Origin: Deltaproteobacteria bacterium
GTDB lineage: Bacteria; Desulfobacterota; Desulfarculia; Adiutricales; Adiutricaceae
Assembly: GCA_031269825.1 (NCBI GenBank)
Contig: JAISYP010000095.1
Coordinates: 1-44,531 of the forward strand
Length of the DNA: 44,531 bases
Reading direction: 5' to 3'
Below the pieces are notes generated by a model. The model searched no databases and had not been told where the DNA came from. It was given only the letters and a program-made list of their open reading frames with translations. Both the position numbers and the translations under genes were made by a program. Positions 1-10,273 of this stretch are shown in pieces. The first letter of the stretch is position 1. Each line of letters opens with the position of its first letter.

Positions 1-109
1 TGACCCCAGTCAGGCAAAAATATGAGCCTGTTGGGGCATATGAACTAATTGGCTACCCCATAAAAAAAAGTCCAGCCAATAGATGATTCAAAAAAGGGAA
101 AATTTTTAG

Positions 110-1519
110 TTACACCCGGAACATCCGTCCAACGAACGCGAAACTTTTGACTGGCTTAAGTCAACAAGTTCATTAGGAGATTTGTTGGGAATAAATTTTA
201 ATCTTAGATCTATAATGTCTTTATATAGTATTTCTGACAAAATAAGTAAAAATAAAAGCATTATTGAAAATGATCTGATTAATCAAAATAGAGATCTTTT
301 CAGTTCTCAAACTAATATATTATTAAACGATTTAACTAATAAATATTTCAAGGATTCTCCCCAAACTCAAAAAACTAAACCTGGTAATTCTGAGGAAAAT
401 AGCTCGGATTGTAACCTAGAATCTATGGCCGCGTTTATTGACGCCAACGGATATTTGAGAAAACGCGAATTTTTCTCCAGTAACCTGTCTGAGGATTCGA
501 CTTTTAAAAGTCTGATCACTCAAATTAATAAAGATAAGTCCTCAATACTAATAATGGGGCGCGGTATCGCTACAGATGATAACATATTATGGACGCATAT
601 GAATGGTTATAAATATATAGTCATTAGCCGCGAACAGTTAAGGTGGTTTAATCCAACTGGCGCTGTTAAGCGTATAACTCAGCCGGGAAACAAAGCTTAT
701 TTTTACTATGATAACATAATTTCTTTTTATAAAGAAAAGATTAATACTCTCATAAACAATACATCAATCAAAGAAATTCGGTTAAATTGCTATTCTCTTT
801 TTCGTCAGGCTAAAGAAGTAAAAATTTACGCCAAACGTATAAAAAAATATAAATATTATCTTAACAAGCTGGTGAATAAGATCATAAATTCTCGTAAACC
901 GGTATATGAAGAAGATGTTATAAAAGAAATCGCCCGGCTTGACACTTGTCACCAGGTCAGTGAACATTTCAAAATTTCCATCGTTAAATCTGGCGGTCAT
1001 AAAATTGGCACTGAAAGTCTAGTTACTAATCTTATCTACGAATTTAATCCTGTTCCTAATAGCGTAATAACTCATCCGGGAGTTTTTAGTATAAGAACGA
1101 ATATTTTAAATTTATCGGGACAAAAAATCTGGGAAACATATATGAAATGGACAAAAGTCAAACGTTTATTTCGTCCTCTCAAATCTGGCCTTGGCTTAAG
1201 ACCGATTGATCATTTAAAAGATGATCAGATTGATGGTCATTTATTAATTTCAATTCTGGCCTATCAATGTATCAATTGGATACGTAACTGTCTTAGTCTT
1301 TATAATATTAACAATAATTGGGAATCAATAGTAGATGAAATGTCTTCTCATCACCTGTTAAGAGTTTGTCACACAACATCTAAAGGAACATCTAAAGGCT
1401 ATACGGAAAGGTATTTAGCGGTCGACCTCAAGCCCAAGCGCAAACAAATTTTTGACGCTATTGGGTTCGACTACTCTAAGGAATGGAGCTTGAATTCAGC
1501 GCGACTAAAAGATTGGTAA
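110..1519 (+). pseudogene. IS1634-like DDE transposase, N-truncated and catalytically degenerate
   Basis: The translation follows the IS1634-type transposase pattern: WLKSTSLGDLLG near the start, NDLTNKYF (first catalytic Asp, codon 329-331), GIATDDN, YKYIVISRE, THPGVFSIRTN, LKSGLGLRP and GHLLISILAYQ near the end. The open frame runs from 110, after a TAG at 107-109. The usual first 100 or so residues are missing and no start with a good ribosome-binding site is seen; TTG at 182 and ATG at 215 are internal to the conserved region. Where the family normally has Asp before RGIAT, this protein has Gly (codon 557-559). Where the family has the catalytic Glu before FRxLKS, it has Lys, and the following KSEL is KSGL. 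The DDE triad is therefore broken, although 445 codons remain open. It is AT-rich, unlike the housekeeping genes. The family call is from memory of motifs; no terminal inverted repeats were found. Confidence 0.75.
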
Positions 1520-2247
1520 GCGATATATTATTTTGAGTCATTAAAAAAATATTTTGGTTTAACGCGCTATATTTAGTTTATCGCTTATGACCATATTGAA
1601 CCCTTTAAAGATGGGCTAGTGTCTCTTTTGTGACTCTTTCCGGATGGAAAATAAAATTAGAGGCGACATTATGTTTGAGGGATGATCTTATTTCTTTCGC
1701 CAATTCTAGCCGCGTCTGACCTAAAAATTAACAGCTAAAAATTAACCCGCTAAAAAATAACCTGAAAAAATAACCTGATTGTTTTAGTTTATGAGCGTTC
1801 AAGCTAAATTAATCCACTCCATATCAGCGACACAAAAAAGCTGTCGCCATACCTAGAAACAACGCCTTTGAGCGACGCCTAGGAACAATGTGGAAGTATT
1901 TATTAAGCTACTTTCCATTGACTATCGCTAAACAGATTTAAACAGATCATGGCCAACTAACGTTAAAACCAACAATTATAAGCTAACAAAATTAGCCCTT
2001 AAACTTTAAGAAAATCATCCCATTTAGCCTAGTTCGCGGCCTCCAACGCGGCTGATCAAACCATAAAGCGAGCCAGCTAGTTCGAGCGAGGCGAAACTAT
2101 GGCCGTCAAAATCTTTGGGCTCTTCTATTTAGCTGGCCTCTATAATAATGTTTGGGCCGCCTAAACCTTGGCTCATCCAAGGTTTAGGGTTAAGTTCGGG
2201 CGGGACTTTTGAATATCGCGCGGAACGTAACCGCGGGAGGGTAATGT
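1520..2247. other. Gene-poor stretch with a long palindrome
   Basis: No credible reading frame was found. The DNA becomes more GC-rich towards the right. The only clear structure is the 11-bp hairpin at 2161-2187, listed separately. Confidence 0.5.
2161..2187. repeat. Perfect 11-bp inverted repeat (hairpin)
   Basis: CTAAACCTTGG (2161-2171) and its exact reverse complement (2177-2187) are separated by 5 bases. Neither side is followed by a T-run, so it is not a classic intrinsic terminator. It lies about 60 bases beyond the stop of the small minus-strand gene and could protect or end that transcript. Confidence 0.55.
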
Positions 2248-2448
2248 CTAATGAACCTGGGACGCGGCGGTGGCCTGAGCCACCTGAGGAATCGCCAAAG
2301 GCGTATAGCCCAAATCGCTTTTGACGCTCTCGGCTAAATCGCGCATTTTCTCGCACAGCTCAGCCTCTTCTTTTTTCATCAAATAACGCTCGTAAAAAAT
2401 GGATCCAAACATGGCGGCTAAGCAAACGCCGGAGTAAATATATGGCAT
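2248..2448 (-). CDS. Small single-pass membrane protein, unknown function
   Basis: This 66-residue protein has one hydrophobic N-terminal segment (about residues 3-19, with a Cys at 9), followed by a charged helix rich in Lys and Glu (about 24-45) and a Pro/Ala/Gln tail. A GAGGTG ribosome-binding site sits 4 bases upstream of the ATG on the minus strand, which supports it as a real gene despite its size. The arrangement (short membrane anchor, cytoplasmic charged helix) resembles small accessory subunits of membrane complexes, but I do not recognise a family and assign no function. It stands alone between gene-poor stretches. Confidence 0.5.
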   Translation of the reverse strand: MPYIYSGVCLAAMFGSIFYERYLMKKEEAELCEKMRDLAESVKSDLGYTPLAIPQVAQATAASQVH

Positions 2449-2969
2449 GGGGCACCTCTATGGGGATAACGCGTAAGTGGCGCGTTCGGGTCGTAGTCGT
2501 TTAGGCGATAGTCGCTCAAGTGGTCGTCGCTCAGTGGTCGTTGGGGCCTCGCTGGACGGCCGCCTATTGATGAAAACCTTTTATAGCAATTACCAGGCCA
2601 AATTTAACGGAGGCCTTTTCAGCGCCCAACCGGTCAATAATTCCTACTTATGGCCTTAAATTACCTGGTTGACCCTATATATGGCGCGGTCTAAGTCTAT
2701 CGACCCAACCAAAATTGTTCCCAGGAACCGGTCGGATGATAATTTTTCCCACCCATAACTACTTGATTTTAATAATTATTTATTTAGCCTTTTTTGAGCG
2801 CGCTAGAATAACTATAAAATTCGATAAATTACCTTTAAAACCTAATCAACGCCTAGGCCTTGAAAATCGTCGGCTAAAGTTATAACCTTAACGGTGACCT
2901 CGCGCTAAGACATTATTGTCAGCTCAAAATTTCCCTTCGCCCAGCGGAGAAAGGGTATCGCCAGGCCTT
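2449..2969. other. Non-coding stretch with a short GC-rich tandem repeat
   Basis: Around 2505-2545 a unit resembling TCGCTCAAGTGGTCG is repeated imperfectly. The open frame at 2477-2659 reads through this repeat, has an Arg/Ser-rich low-complexity product and is not convincing. A weak promoter-like pair (TTGAAA and TATAAC, spacing only 15) precedes the aminotransferase at about 2860-2885. Confidence 0.4.
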
Positions 2970-4178
2970 ATGCCAGTCTTAAGCCAACGAGCTAACGCCA
3001 TTCAACCATCGCCGACCCTCGCCCTGGACTCCGAAGCTAAGGCCATGAAGGCCCAGGGCCTGGACGTGGTCAACCTCAGCATCGGCGAACCCGATTTTCT
3101 GACCCCGGCCCACATTGGCGAGGCCGCCCGGAAAGCCATAGAGGAAGGTTTTACCCGTTACACGGCCACGGAAGGGATTTTGCCCCTAAGGGAGGCTATT
3201 AGCCAAAAGTTCCGACGAGACAATAACCTTAATTATCCCCCGGAAAATATTGTCGTCTCCACTGGTGGCAAGCACGCCCTCTACAACGCCTTCCAGTGCC
3301 TGTGCCAAGAAGGCGACGAGGTGATCATCCCCACGCCGTACTGGGTCACTTATCCCGCCCAGGCTATCCTAGCCGGCGCCCGTCCCGTTTCCGCCCCCAT
3401 GGATCCCGAACGCTTGATTCTCACCCCGGAGTCTTTAAAAAAAGCCTTAAGTCCTCGCTCCAAGGTTTTGGTCATCAACTCCCCGTCCAACCCCACGGGC
3501 GGTCTGTACTCAGCCGAGGATCTGGAAAAACTGGCCCCAATCATTAAAAAAGCCGATCTGTGGGTCATTTCCGACGACATCTATGAATGTCTGGTCTATG
3601 AGGATCGTCCCTTCGTTAACCTGTCCATGGTGGCCCCAGAACTTAATGATCAAGTCGTCATCACCCATGGGGTCTCCAAGTCCTATTCCATGACCGGCTG
3701 GCGGATCGGTTACTTGGCTGGCCCCTCGCCCGTGGCCCAAGCGGCGGCCAAAATCCAAAGCCAGATGACCTCCAACGCCACTAGCGTGGCCCAGAAAGCC
3801 GCCCTGGCCGCTTTAACCGGCCCACAGGAGCGCGTGGCCGAGATGCGCGCCTCCTTCGCCCAACGCCGCCAACGGATCTTGGAATTGATGGCCCAAATCC
3901 CCGACTGGACTTATCCTAATCCCTTAGGGGCTTTTTACGTTTTCCCCAAAGTGTCCTCCGTCTTTGGGGAAAAAATAGGCGGGGAAGTTATTCGCCACGC
4001 CGACGACTTGGCCCGAGTTTTGCTACGAAACGCCTTGGTGGCCACGGCGCCGGGAACGGCCTTCGGCTCTCCAGAACATATTCGCTTAAGTTACGCGGCC
4101 TCGTTAGCGGATCTAGAAAAAGGCCTGGGCCGGATCCACGATTTTCTCGCTGGAAAACCCTTATCTTTCGGGGGTTGA
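2970..4178 (+). CDS. aspC: Class I PLP-dependent aminotransferase (aspartate aminotransferase type)
   Basis: This cytoplasmic enzyme transfers amino groups between aspartate (or a related amino acid) and 2-oxoglutarate using PLP. Family motifs are clear in order: an N-terminal SQRANAIQPSPTLALDSEAK, a SIGEPDF substrate-loop motif, TATEGILPLREAIS, INSPSNPTGG, an ISDDIYE segment, and SKSYSMTGWRIGY, which contains the PLP-binding Lys. The ATG at 2970 gives 402 residues and starts where the family starts. An upstream in-frame TTG at 2916 would add 18 residues that do not fit the family. A GGAGAAAGG sequence lies 15 bases upstream, rather far for a ribosome-binding site. It precedes clpP by 140 bases but a terminator-like hairpin lies between. 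Exact substrate among class I subgroup enzymes is not settled by sequence alone. Confidence 0.88.
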   Translation: MPVLSQRANAIQPSPTLALDSEAKAMKAQGLDVVNLSIGEPDFLTPAHIGEAARKAIEEGFTRYTATEGILPLREAISQKFRRDNNLNYPPENIVVSTGGKHALYNAFQCLCQEGDEVIIPTPYWVTYPAQAILAGARPVSAPMDPERLILTPESLKKALSPRSKVLVINSPSNPTGGLYSAEDLEKLAPIIKKADLWVISDDIYECLVYEDRPFVNLSMVAPELNDQVVITHGVSKSYSMTGWRIGYLAGPSPVAQAAAKIQSQMTSNATSVAQKAALAALTGPQERVAEMRASFAQRRQRILELMAQIPDWTYPNPLGAFYVFPKVSSVFGEKIGGEVIRHADDLARVLLRNALVATAPGTAFGSPEHIRLSYAASLADLEKGLGRIHDFLAGKPLSFGG

Positions 4179-4231
4179 CCAGATTTTTCGCGGCTTTTGG
4201 CCAAAAATTCTGGCTTCTCAGCGTTTTTTTT
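4179..4231 (+). terminator. Possible intrinsic terminator after the aminotransferase
   Basis: A 10-bp stem with one bulge (4179-4188 with 4203-4213) is followed, after a 10-base gap, by a run of eight T (4224-4231). The gap before the T-run makes the call uncertain. Confidence 0.38.
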
Positions 4232-4243
4232 CTAGTCACCCCC

Positions 4244-4271
4244 TTGTTTTTTGGCTAAAGAGTACTATTAT
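4244..4271 (+). promoter_or_regulatory. Candidate sigma-70 promoter for clpP-clpX-lon
   Basis: TTGTTT at 4244-4249 and TATTAT at 4266-4271 are separated by 16 bases, placing a start of transcription about 40 bases upstream of clpP. No heat-shock element was recognised. Confidence 0.35.
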
Positions 4272-4318
4272 ATAGATGTCTTTAACTGGTTGGCCTTATC
4301 GGCTGGAGGACTATATAG

Positions 4319-4936
4319 ATGTTTGTGCCCATTGTCGTTGAGCAGTCTAATCGAGGCGAGCGAGCCTATGATATCTACTCCCGCCTGCTACGGGATCGTA
4401 TTATCCTTTTAGGCACCCAGGTTGATGACCAAGTGGCCAACCTTATCTGCGCCCAACTGATCTTCTTGGAAGCCGAAGAGCCTGATCGCGACATCCACCT
4501 CTATATTAACTCCCCCGGCGGGGTCGTCTCAGCGGGTCTGGCCATCTACGACACCATGCGCTTCATCCGGCCCGACGTTAACACGCTCTGTTTAGGCCAG
4601 GCCGCTAGTATGGGCGCCCTTCTTTTAGCCGCCGGGGCTAAAGGCAAACGCGCGGCTCTCCCCCATTCCCGGATCATGATCCACCAGCCTTCGGGCGGGT
4701 TCCATGGGCAGGCCTCGGACATCGAAATTCAATCCCGCGAGATGCGGCGGACGCGCGAGGCCTTAAACCGGATCCTGGCCGAACACACCGGCCAAAACAT
4801 TGAGCGTGTGGGGCGGGACACCGAGCGCGACTATTTTATGGATCCAGTGGAGGCCATGGAATATGGCCTCATTGACCAAGTCATGGCCGAGCGGCCGCGC
4901 GCGCTGCCCAATGGCCAAGACAGCCCCGCCCAATAA
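4319..4936 (+). CDS. clpP: ATP-dependent Clp protease proteolytic subunit ClpP
   Basis: This is the serine peptidase barrel that degrades proteins unfolded by ClpX in the cytoplasm. At 205 residues it matches the usual length. Visible landmarks are [18 protein letters not shown], the nucleophile Ser in [11 protein letters not shown], the catalytic His in [11 protein letters not shown] and the Asp in the [11 protein letters not shown] segment. GGAGGA lies 8 bases upstream of the ATG. It is the first gene of a clpP-clpX-lon run on one strand (59 bases to clpX). No trigger factor gene precedes it, unlike many proteobacteria; an aminotransferase is there instead. Confidence 0.97.
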   Translation: MFVPIVVEQSNRGERAYDIYSRLLRDRIILLGTQVDDQVANLICAQLIFLEAEEPDRDIHLYINSPGGVVSAGLAIYDTMRFIRPDVNTLCLGQAASMGALLLAAGAKGKRAALPHSRIMIHQPSGGFHGQASDIEIQSREMRRTREALNRILAEHTGQNIERVGRDTERDYFMDPVEAMEYGLIDQVMAERPRALPNGQDSPAQ

Positions 4937-4995
4937 AACCGCGCTCCAGACAGACCAATACCCTCGCCCGCTTGGTGGGCGGAAAGACGAACACA

Positions 4996-6267
4996 ATGTC
5001 CCACAATGACGACAAAGACAAAAGCAAAACCGTCCCAGTCTGCGCCTTTTGCCGCCAACCCCAAAAAGAAGGGGTGCGGATGATCGCTGGGCCAGACCCG
5101 GAACGAATCCATATATGCGAATTTTGTCTGGAGCAATGTCGGGAAATCATCTCCAAGGATCACCATCACGATCCTCAGGCCCGGACTCAAACCATCCGGA
5201 AACCTCACGAAATCAAGGCAATCCTCGACGATTACGTCATTGGCCAGGATCACGCCAAAAAAATCCTTTCGGTAGCCGTTTACAACCACTACAAAAGGAT
5301 TGAGTCCCCGCCAGATCCCGATGGGGTGGAATTGGCTAAATCCAATATCCTCCTTTTAGGGCCCTCTGGTTGTGGCAAAACGCTCTTGGCCCAGACCTTG
5401 GCGAAGATCTTAAACGTGCCCTTTTCCATCGCCGACGCCACCGCTTTGACCGAGGCTGGCTACGTGGGCGAAGACGTGGAAAATATCATCGTCAGCCTGC
5501 TTCAGGCGGCTGAGTATGACGTGGAAAAAGCCTCTAAAGGCATCGTCTATCTCGACGAGGTCGATAAAGTCGCTCGGAAAAGCGACAACGCCTCCATCAC
5601 GCGCGACGTCTCCGGCGAGGGGGTGCAACAAGCCCTTCTAAAGATTATTGAGGGCACGATCGCCTCCGTGCCCCCCAAAGGCGGTCGCAAACATCCCCAA
5701 CAGGAGATGACCAAAGTCGACACCACCAACATCCTCTTCATCTGCGGGGGGGCGTTCGTGGGCCTGGATAAACTGATTAAGGCTCGGACGGGCACGAAAA
5801 CCATGGGGTTCTCGGCCCCCATCGCTGACCGCAAAAATGACCGAAGCGAAGGCGAGATTCTGGCCGATTGCCAGCCCGAGGATCTGATTAAGTTTGGGTT
5901 GATCCCCGAATTCGTCGGTCGTCTCCCGGTCTTGGCCACCTTGACCGAGTTAGACGAAAAAGCCATGATCCGCATCCTCAAAGAACCCAAAAACGCCCTG
6001 GTTCGCCAATACCAAAAGCTGTTTAAGTTTGAGGGCGTCAGTCTAAAGTTCACCGAGGAAGCTTTAGTGGCCATCGCCCAAGAAGCCTTAAAACGAAAAA
6101 CCGGGGCCCGGGGACTGAGGGCCATCTTAGAGAGCGCCATGCTCAACATCATGTATGATCTGCCGACCACGGACAAAGTTAGGGAATGCTTAATTTCGGC
6201 CGAGGTCATCCTCAAGCGGGAAGAGCCCATCTTAATTTTTGATGGCGAAGTGGCCAAGACCGCTTAA
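4996..6267 (+). CDS. clpX: ATP-dependent Clp protease ATP-binding subunit ClpX
   Basis: This is the AAA+ unfoldase that feeds substrates to ClpP. The N-terminal zinc-binding domain has C16, C19, C41 and C44. It is followed by Walker A GPSGCGKT (about 122-129), the GYVG pore loop (155-158), Walker B VYLDEVDK (about 183-190) and the sensor-2 segment [10 protein letters not shown] chose the ATG at 4996 (423 residues, preceded by a GGCGGAAAG ribosome-binding site) over an in-frame TTG at 4972, which adds eight residues unlike the family. It lies between clpP and lon, the common delta-type order, so the three proteolysis genes are probably co-transcribed. Confidence 0.97.
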   Translation: MSHNDDKDKSKTVPVCAFCRQPQKEGVRMIAGPDPERIHICEFCLEQCREIISKDHHHDPQARTQTIRKPHEIKAILDDYVIGQDHAKKILSVAVYNHYKRIESPPDPDGVELAKSNILLLGPSGCGKTLLAQTLAKILNVPFSIADATALTEAGYVGEDVENIIVSLLQAAEYDVEKASKGIVYLDEVDKVARKSDNASITRDVSGEGVQQALLKIIEGTIASVPPKGGRKHPQQEMTKVDTTNILFICGGAFVGLDKLIKARTGTKTMGFSAPIADRKNDRSEGEILADCQPEDLIKFGLIPEFVGRLPVLATLTELDEKAMIRILKEPKNALVRQYQKLFKFEGVSLKFTEEALVAIAQEALKRKTGARGLRAILESAMLNIMYDLPTTDKVRECLISAEVILKREEPILIFDGEVAKTA

Positions 6268-6316
6268 GACCGCCCCCAACCGCCCGGTATCGTCAGGCGC
6301 GCCATAGGACGCTATA

Positions 6317-8791
6317 ATGCTGTTTGGTTCCAACAAATATCGGCCCTCCACCTCAGGCGGAGTGACCAAACTCCACCTGCCCTTATTGCCTTTAAGGGAC
6401 GTGGTGGTTTTTCCCCACATGGTCGTGCCCTTGTTCGTGGGTCGGGAAAAATCCATCAAAGCCCTTGAGCACGCCATGAGCTTGGACAAAACGGTCTTCC
6501 TTTGCACCCAAAAAGAGGCTCGCGTGGATGAGCCCCAAGAGGAAGATATCCACCCCATCGGCACCATTGGGGCTTTACTCCAGCTATTGCGCCTGCCCGA
6601 CGGCACGGTGAAGGCTCTAGTGGAAGGTCGTGAGCGGGGCCAGGTCAATTCTTTCTTGCCCAGCCCAGACTTTTTCTACGTCGAGGTCGAGCCGCTCCCC
6701 GAACCGGTGGAGCCGCCCTTGGAAGTGGAGGCTCTCATCCGGAGCCTGAACTCGACCTTTGAGTCTTACGCCAAGATCAATAAAAAAATCTCCCCCGAGA
6801 TTATCGCCACCATGGGTTCCATCAAAGATCCTTCCCAGATGTGCGACTCCATGGTCAACCATCTAGCCTTAAAACTAGAGGATAAACAGACTTTGTTAAC
6901 CTTGGTCAGCCCCCTGGCCCGCATGGAAACTCTATATGAGCTCATGCGTGGGGAAATCGAGGTTCTCCAAATCGAGCAACGGATTAAGACTCGGGTCAAA
7001 AAACAGATGGAAAAGACCCAGAAGGAGTACTACCTTAACGAACAGATGCGGGCCATCCAAAAAGAGATGGGTGACTCCGATGATCTCAAAAACGAGATTA
7101 GCGAGCTGGAAGAAAAAGTTAAAAAGAAGCGCTTATCCAAAGAAGCGGGCCAGAAGGCCCGCCATGAAATCAAAAAGCTGAAGATGATGGCCCCCATGAG
7201 CGCCGAGGCCACGGTCGTGCGTAACTACATCGACTGGATCCTGGCTTTGCCCTGGTATGAGCGCAGCCGCGACAACTTGGAGATGGCCAAAGCCGAGAAC
7301 ATCATGGACGAGGATCACTATGGGTTGGAAAAACCCAAAGAGCGGATCCTGGAGTACTTGGCCGTCCAGTCTTTAGTCAAAAAACGCCATGGCCCGATCT
7401 TGTGCTTAGTCGGTCCCCCAGGCGTGGGCAAAACCTCCTTGGCCCGCTCGGTGGCCCGGGCTTTGGGGCGCAACTTCGTCCGTCTATCCCTAGGTGGGGT
7501 GCGCGACGAGGCCGAGATCCGGGGACACCGCCGCACTTATATCGGGGCCATGCCGGGTAAGATCATCCAAAGCCTTAGAAAGGCCAAAACCTCTAACCCG
7601 GTCTTTTGCCTAGACGAGGTTGACAAGATGTCCACGGACTTCCGAGGCGATCCCTCGGCGGCCTTGTTGGAAGTCTTGGATCCGGAGCAGAACTGCAAAT
7701 TTGGGGATCACTACATGGATTTGGACTACGATCTTTCCGAAGTCATGTTTATCACCACGGCCAATAGTCTCCACTCCGTCCCCTCCCCGCTCCAGGATCG
7801 CATGGAGATCATCCGCATCCCCGGCTACACCGAGGACGAAAAGCTCAACATCGCCAAAAACTTCCTGATCAAAAAGCAGGTGCGGGCCAATGGGTTAGCC
7901 CCGGAACGGGTGGATATCTCCGATAACGCCATCCTCACGGCCATCCGGCGTTACACGCGGGAAGCGGGCGTGCGTGGGTTAGAGCGCGAGATCGCCACGG
8001 TCTGCCGCAAACTCGCCCGAGAAATGGTCAAATCCAATGACCATGGCGCCCAAAAACTGAAAGTGTCCGGCAAAAACATCACTAACTACTTGGGCGTGCC
8101 CAAATATCGTTACGGCATGGCCGAGGAGCAAGACGAGATTGGTTTAGTGACTGGTTTAGCCTGGACCGAGGTGGGGGGAGAAATCCTCACCACCGAGGTG
8201 TTGATCATGCCGGGCAAAGGCAACCTCACCTTAACCGGCAAACTGGGCGAAGTCATGCAGGAGTCGGCCCGGGCGGCTTTAAGTTACGTGCGATCGATTT
8301 CCCCGCGGTTAGGCCTGGATCCCAATTTTCATCGGAAAATCGACATCCATATCCATTTACCCGAAGGGGCCATCCCTAAAGATGGCCCCTCGGCTGGCAT
8401 CACCCTGGTCACTGGCTTAGTGTCCGCCTTAACCCGTCGCCCGGCCCGTCGGGACGTGGCCATGACGGGCGAGGTGACCCTGCGGGGCCGGGTTCTGCCC
8501 ATCGGCGGGCTCAAGGAAAAAGTGATGGCCGCCCACCGGGGCGAGCTAAAATCGCTCATCATTCCCCAGGAAAACGAAAAAGACTTAAAGGAAATCCCCG
8601 AAAGGATCCTCAAATCCTTCACCATCATCCCCGTGAAAATGGTCGAGGAAGTTTTGGCCGCGGCCCTGGTGCTGGATCCGAGTCGGCCATTGTTTCAAGA
8701 GCCCAAATTAGGCGAAGAGGCCCCCTCCCTAATGGTTAACGCTAACTCTGGCGTGAACTTAGAAGGCCCTAACCTCGACGCTAAACATTAA
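6317..8791 (+). CDS. lon: ATP-dependent protease La (Lon)
   Basis: This 824-residue cytoplasmic AAA+ protease combines an N-terminal substrate-binding domain (about 18-215), a coiled-coil linker rich in Lys and Glu (about 215-300), an ATPase domain with Walker A GPPGVGKT (366-373) and Walker B CLDEVDK (about 431-437), and a C-terminal peptidase domain. The catalytic dyad is Ser692 in PKDGPSAG and Lys735 in [13 protein letters not shown], with the 43-residue spacing of the family. The last 40 residues form an acidic, Asn-rich tail beyond the domain. It follows clpX by 49 bases and ends the run; a strong terminator begins 19 bases after the stop. Confidence 0.97.
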   Translation: MLFGSNKYRPSTSGGVTKLHLPLLPLRDVVVFPHMVVPLFVGREKSIKALEHAMSLDKTVFLCTQKEARVDEPQEEDIHPIGTIGALLQLLRLPDGTVKALVEGRERGQVNSFLPSPDFFYVEVEPLPEPVEPPLEVEALIRSLNSTFESYAKINKKISPEIIATMGSIKDPSQMCDSMVNHLALKLEDKQTLLTLVSPLARMETLYELMRGEIEVLQIEQRIKTRVKKQMEKTQKEYYLNEQMRAIQKEMGDSDDLKNEISELEEKVKKKRLSKEAGQKARHEIKKLKMMAPMSAEATVVRNYIDWILALPWYERSRDNLEMAKAENIMDEDHYGLEKPKERILEYLAVQSLVKKRHGPILCLVGPPGVGKTSLARSVARALGRNFVRLSLGGVRDEAEIRGHRRTYIGAMPGKIIQSLRKAKTSNPVFCLDEVDKMSTDFRGDPSAALLEVLDPEQNCKFGDHYMDLDYDLSEVMFITTANSLHSVPSPLQDRMEIIRIPGYTEDEKLNIAKNFLIKKQVRANGLAPERVDISDNAILTAIRRYTREAGVRGLEREIATVCRKLAREMVKSNDHGAQKLKVSGKNITNYLGVPKYRYGMAEEQDEIGLVTGLAWTEVGGEILTTEVLIMPGKGNLTLTGKLGEVMQESARAALSYVRSISPRLGLDPNFHRKIDIHIHLPEGAIPKDGPSAGITLVTGLVSALTRRPARRDVAMTGEVTLRGRVLPIGGLKEKVMAAHRGELKSLIIPQENEKDLKEIPERILKSFTIIPVKMVEEVLAAALVLDPSRPLFQEPKLGEEAPSLMVNANSGVNLEGPNLDAKH

Positions 8792-8810
8792 TCGGCCTAT
8801 AAAGCCCGAA

Positions 8811-8839
8811 AGCCGCTCCGGTTGGAGCGGCTTTTTTTT
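8811..8839 (+). terminator. Rho-independent terminator after lon
   Basis: A perfect 9-bp stem (8811-8819 with 8824-8832), GGTT loop and a run of eight T. It closes the clpP-clpX-lon transcript. The minus-strand reading lacks a long U-run, so it probably works in one direction. Confidence 0.9.
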
Positions 8840-8910
8840 GGCCTTGAGGGAATGGGATAAGATTAAGGGGCGAAAGGCGGATGGCGGATGGGGGTCAACC
8901 GGTGGGTTTT

Positions 8911-10023
8911 TTAGGCCATTTGGGACTCTTTTTTAAAGCGGGCGTAATTTCGGTTCACCGCCTCAATATATTTTCGCGTCTCCCCAGGGAGGCGATCGGC
9001 GCCGTGTCGAGCAAGGTTGCCGGGGCCCCAGTTGTAAGCGGCCAGGGCTTGGTTTAAGTCACCGCCTTGGCGATCCAGCATTTTCTTTAAGTAGCGCGCC
9101 CCACCCCAGACATTGTCCAAGGGGTTAAAGGGATCCTCCACGCCCATCTCTTTGGCCGTGCCGGGCATCAACTGCATTAGCCCTTGGGCGCCCGCCCGGG
9201 AGACGGCCTTTTGATTAAAATTGGACTCGGTTTTCACCACCGCTTTGATGAGCGATGGATCTAGGCCTATGGCCTCGGCCACATTATTGATAATGGCGTC
9301 GATCTTTTCGTGGTTTTGGCCAGAATTAATCTCCGACTGGGTCGCCTCGGCTAGGCGGTCTTTCTCCGCGCCCCATTTTTTTGAGGCGCTGGGCGGCCGC
9401 CCGGAACTTAAGGGGGCTTTCTCAAGAGCGGCCACGGCCTCAACCAAGGAACTGGCTTGACCGGAACCCGTTTTAGCCGCCTGGTCAAGCCCCGCCTCGC
9501 TAGCCGGGGCTTGATAAAGAACCCGGGCCAATCCGTTTTTCTTCCGAAAAGAAGATAACTGGGCGGGCGAGAAAACTTTACCCGTGTCCAAACCGCGCCG
9601 AACTGTCCGACCGCCTTGTAAATTGCCCCATATCCGAGCCCCCGTCGATTGGGCCCCGATTTGAGGATCAATATTGGACTCAATATTGATTTCGACTTCG
9701 GCCAGACTCGCGCTATTATTAGCGGGTATTTTATTCAATTGAGCTAAATTAGCTAACTTGGGATCTCGCTCGCTCATGGCTTGTAATTGGGCCAAGCGCC
9801 TTTGGGTTCGCTGGCTAACCGGGCCCTCTAAAACCTGGCCAATGACCTGGTTCTGGGATTCGTTAACCGCCATCATGGCGTCAAAAACTTGGCCGCCCTT
9901 ATTCTGGATCCCTACCCCTAACTGGGTATTGGCCAGCCGCCCCTGACGCAAGTTAGCCTTGGCCGCCTGGGGGTTACGGAGGTTGTTTCGGAGGTTACCG
10001 AAAGATGGTTGGTTAGGAGCCAT
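8911..10023 (-). CDS. Lytic transglycosylase (SLT domain) with long disordered N-terminus and no signal peptide
   Basis: Residues about 240-362 form a Slt-type peptidoglycan lytic transglycosylase domain: catalytic Glu266 in KTESNFNQ, then SRAGAQGLMQLMPGTA (about 276-291) and AYNWGPGN (329-336). Such enzymes cleave MurNAc-GlcNAc bonds. The first 235 residues are low in hydrophobicity, rich in Gln, Asn, Ala and Ser, and match no domain I know. No signal peptide or lipobox is visible at the start MAPNQPSF, where GGTGA sits 7 bases upstream of the ATG. Without a Sec signal, delivery might be by a dedicated export machine (flagellar, type III-like or phage-like), but no such genes are nearby. The gene converges with lon. 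Confidence 0.85.
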   Translation of the reverse strand: MAPNQPSFGNLRNNLRNPQAAKANLRQGRLANTQLGVGIQNKGGQVFDAMMAVNESQNQVIGQVLEGPVSQRTQRRLAQLQAMSERDPKLANLAQLNKIPANNSASLAEVEINIESNIDPQIGAQSTGARIWGNLQGGRTVRRGLDTGKVFSPAQLSSFRKKNGLARVLYQAPASEAGLDQAAKTGSGQASSLVEAVAALEKAPLSSGRPPSASKKWGAEKDRLAEATQSEINSGQNHEKIDAIINNVAEAIGLDPSLIKAVVKTESNFNQKAVSRAGAQGLMQLMPGTAKEMGVEDPFNPLDNVWGGARYLKKMLDRQGGDLNQALAAYNWGPGNLARHGADRLPGETRKYIEAVNRNYARFKKESQMA

Positions 10024-10273
10024 ACGAAGTCACCATGGGTTTTGGCCGCCAGGCGCTCAGACCTGGGAAAAATTTGATCCGCTGATAAATCTAAGCAAAA
10101 AAGGGGCCAAAAAAATGAGCCTCAGGCGATAATATCCTGGTTCTGGTTATTAATCCCATTTAAAGGTAAAATACCCCCATAATCGCCAGGGCCTAGGCCT
10201 CGCTGGCTACCTGGCCACCGCGCCAACCGCTGTCCCAAATCTTAAGCTTAGGCCGCCCCTTTCAGGAGCCGCA

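Noticed and set aside
2477-2659. 60-codon plus-strand frame
   Set aside because: The Arg/Ser-rich product reads through a short tandem repeat, with no convincing ribosome-binding site.
4831-5289. 152-codon minus-strand frame across the clpP-clpX junction
   Set aside because: It is a shadow of two certain genes on the plus strand.
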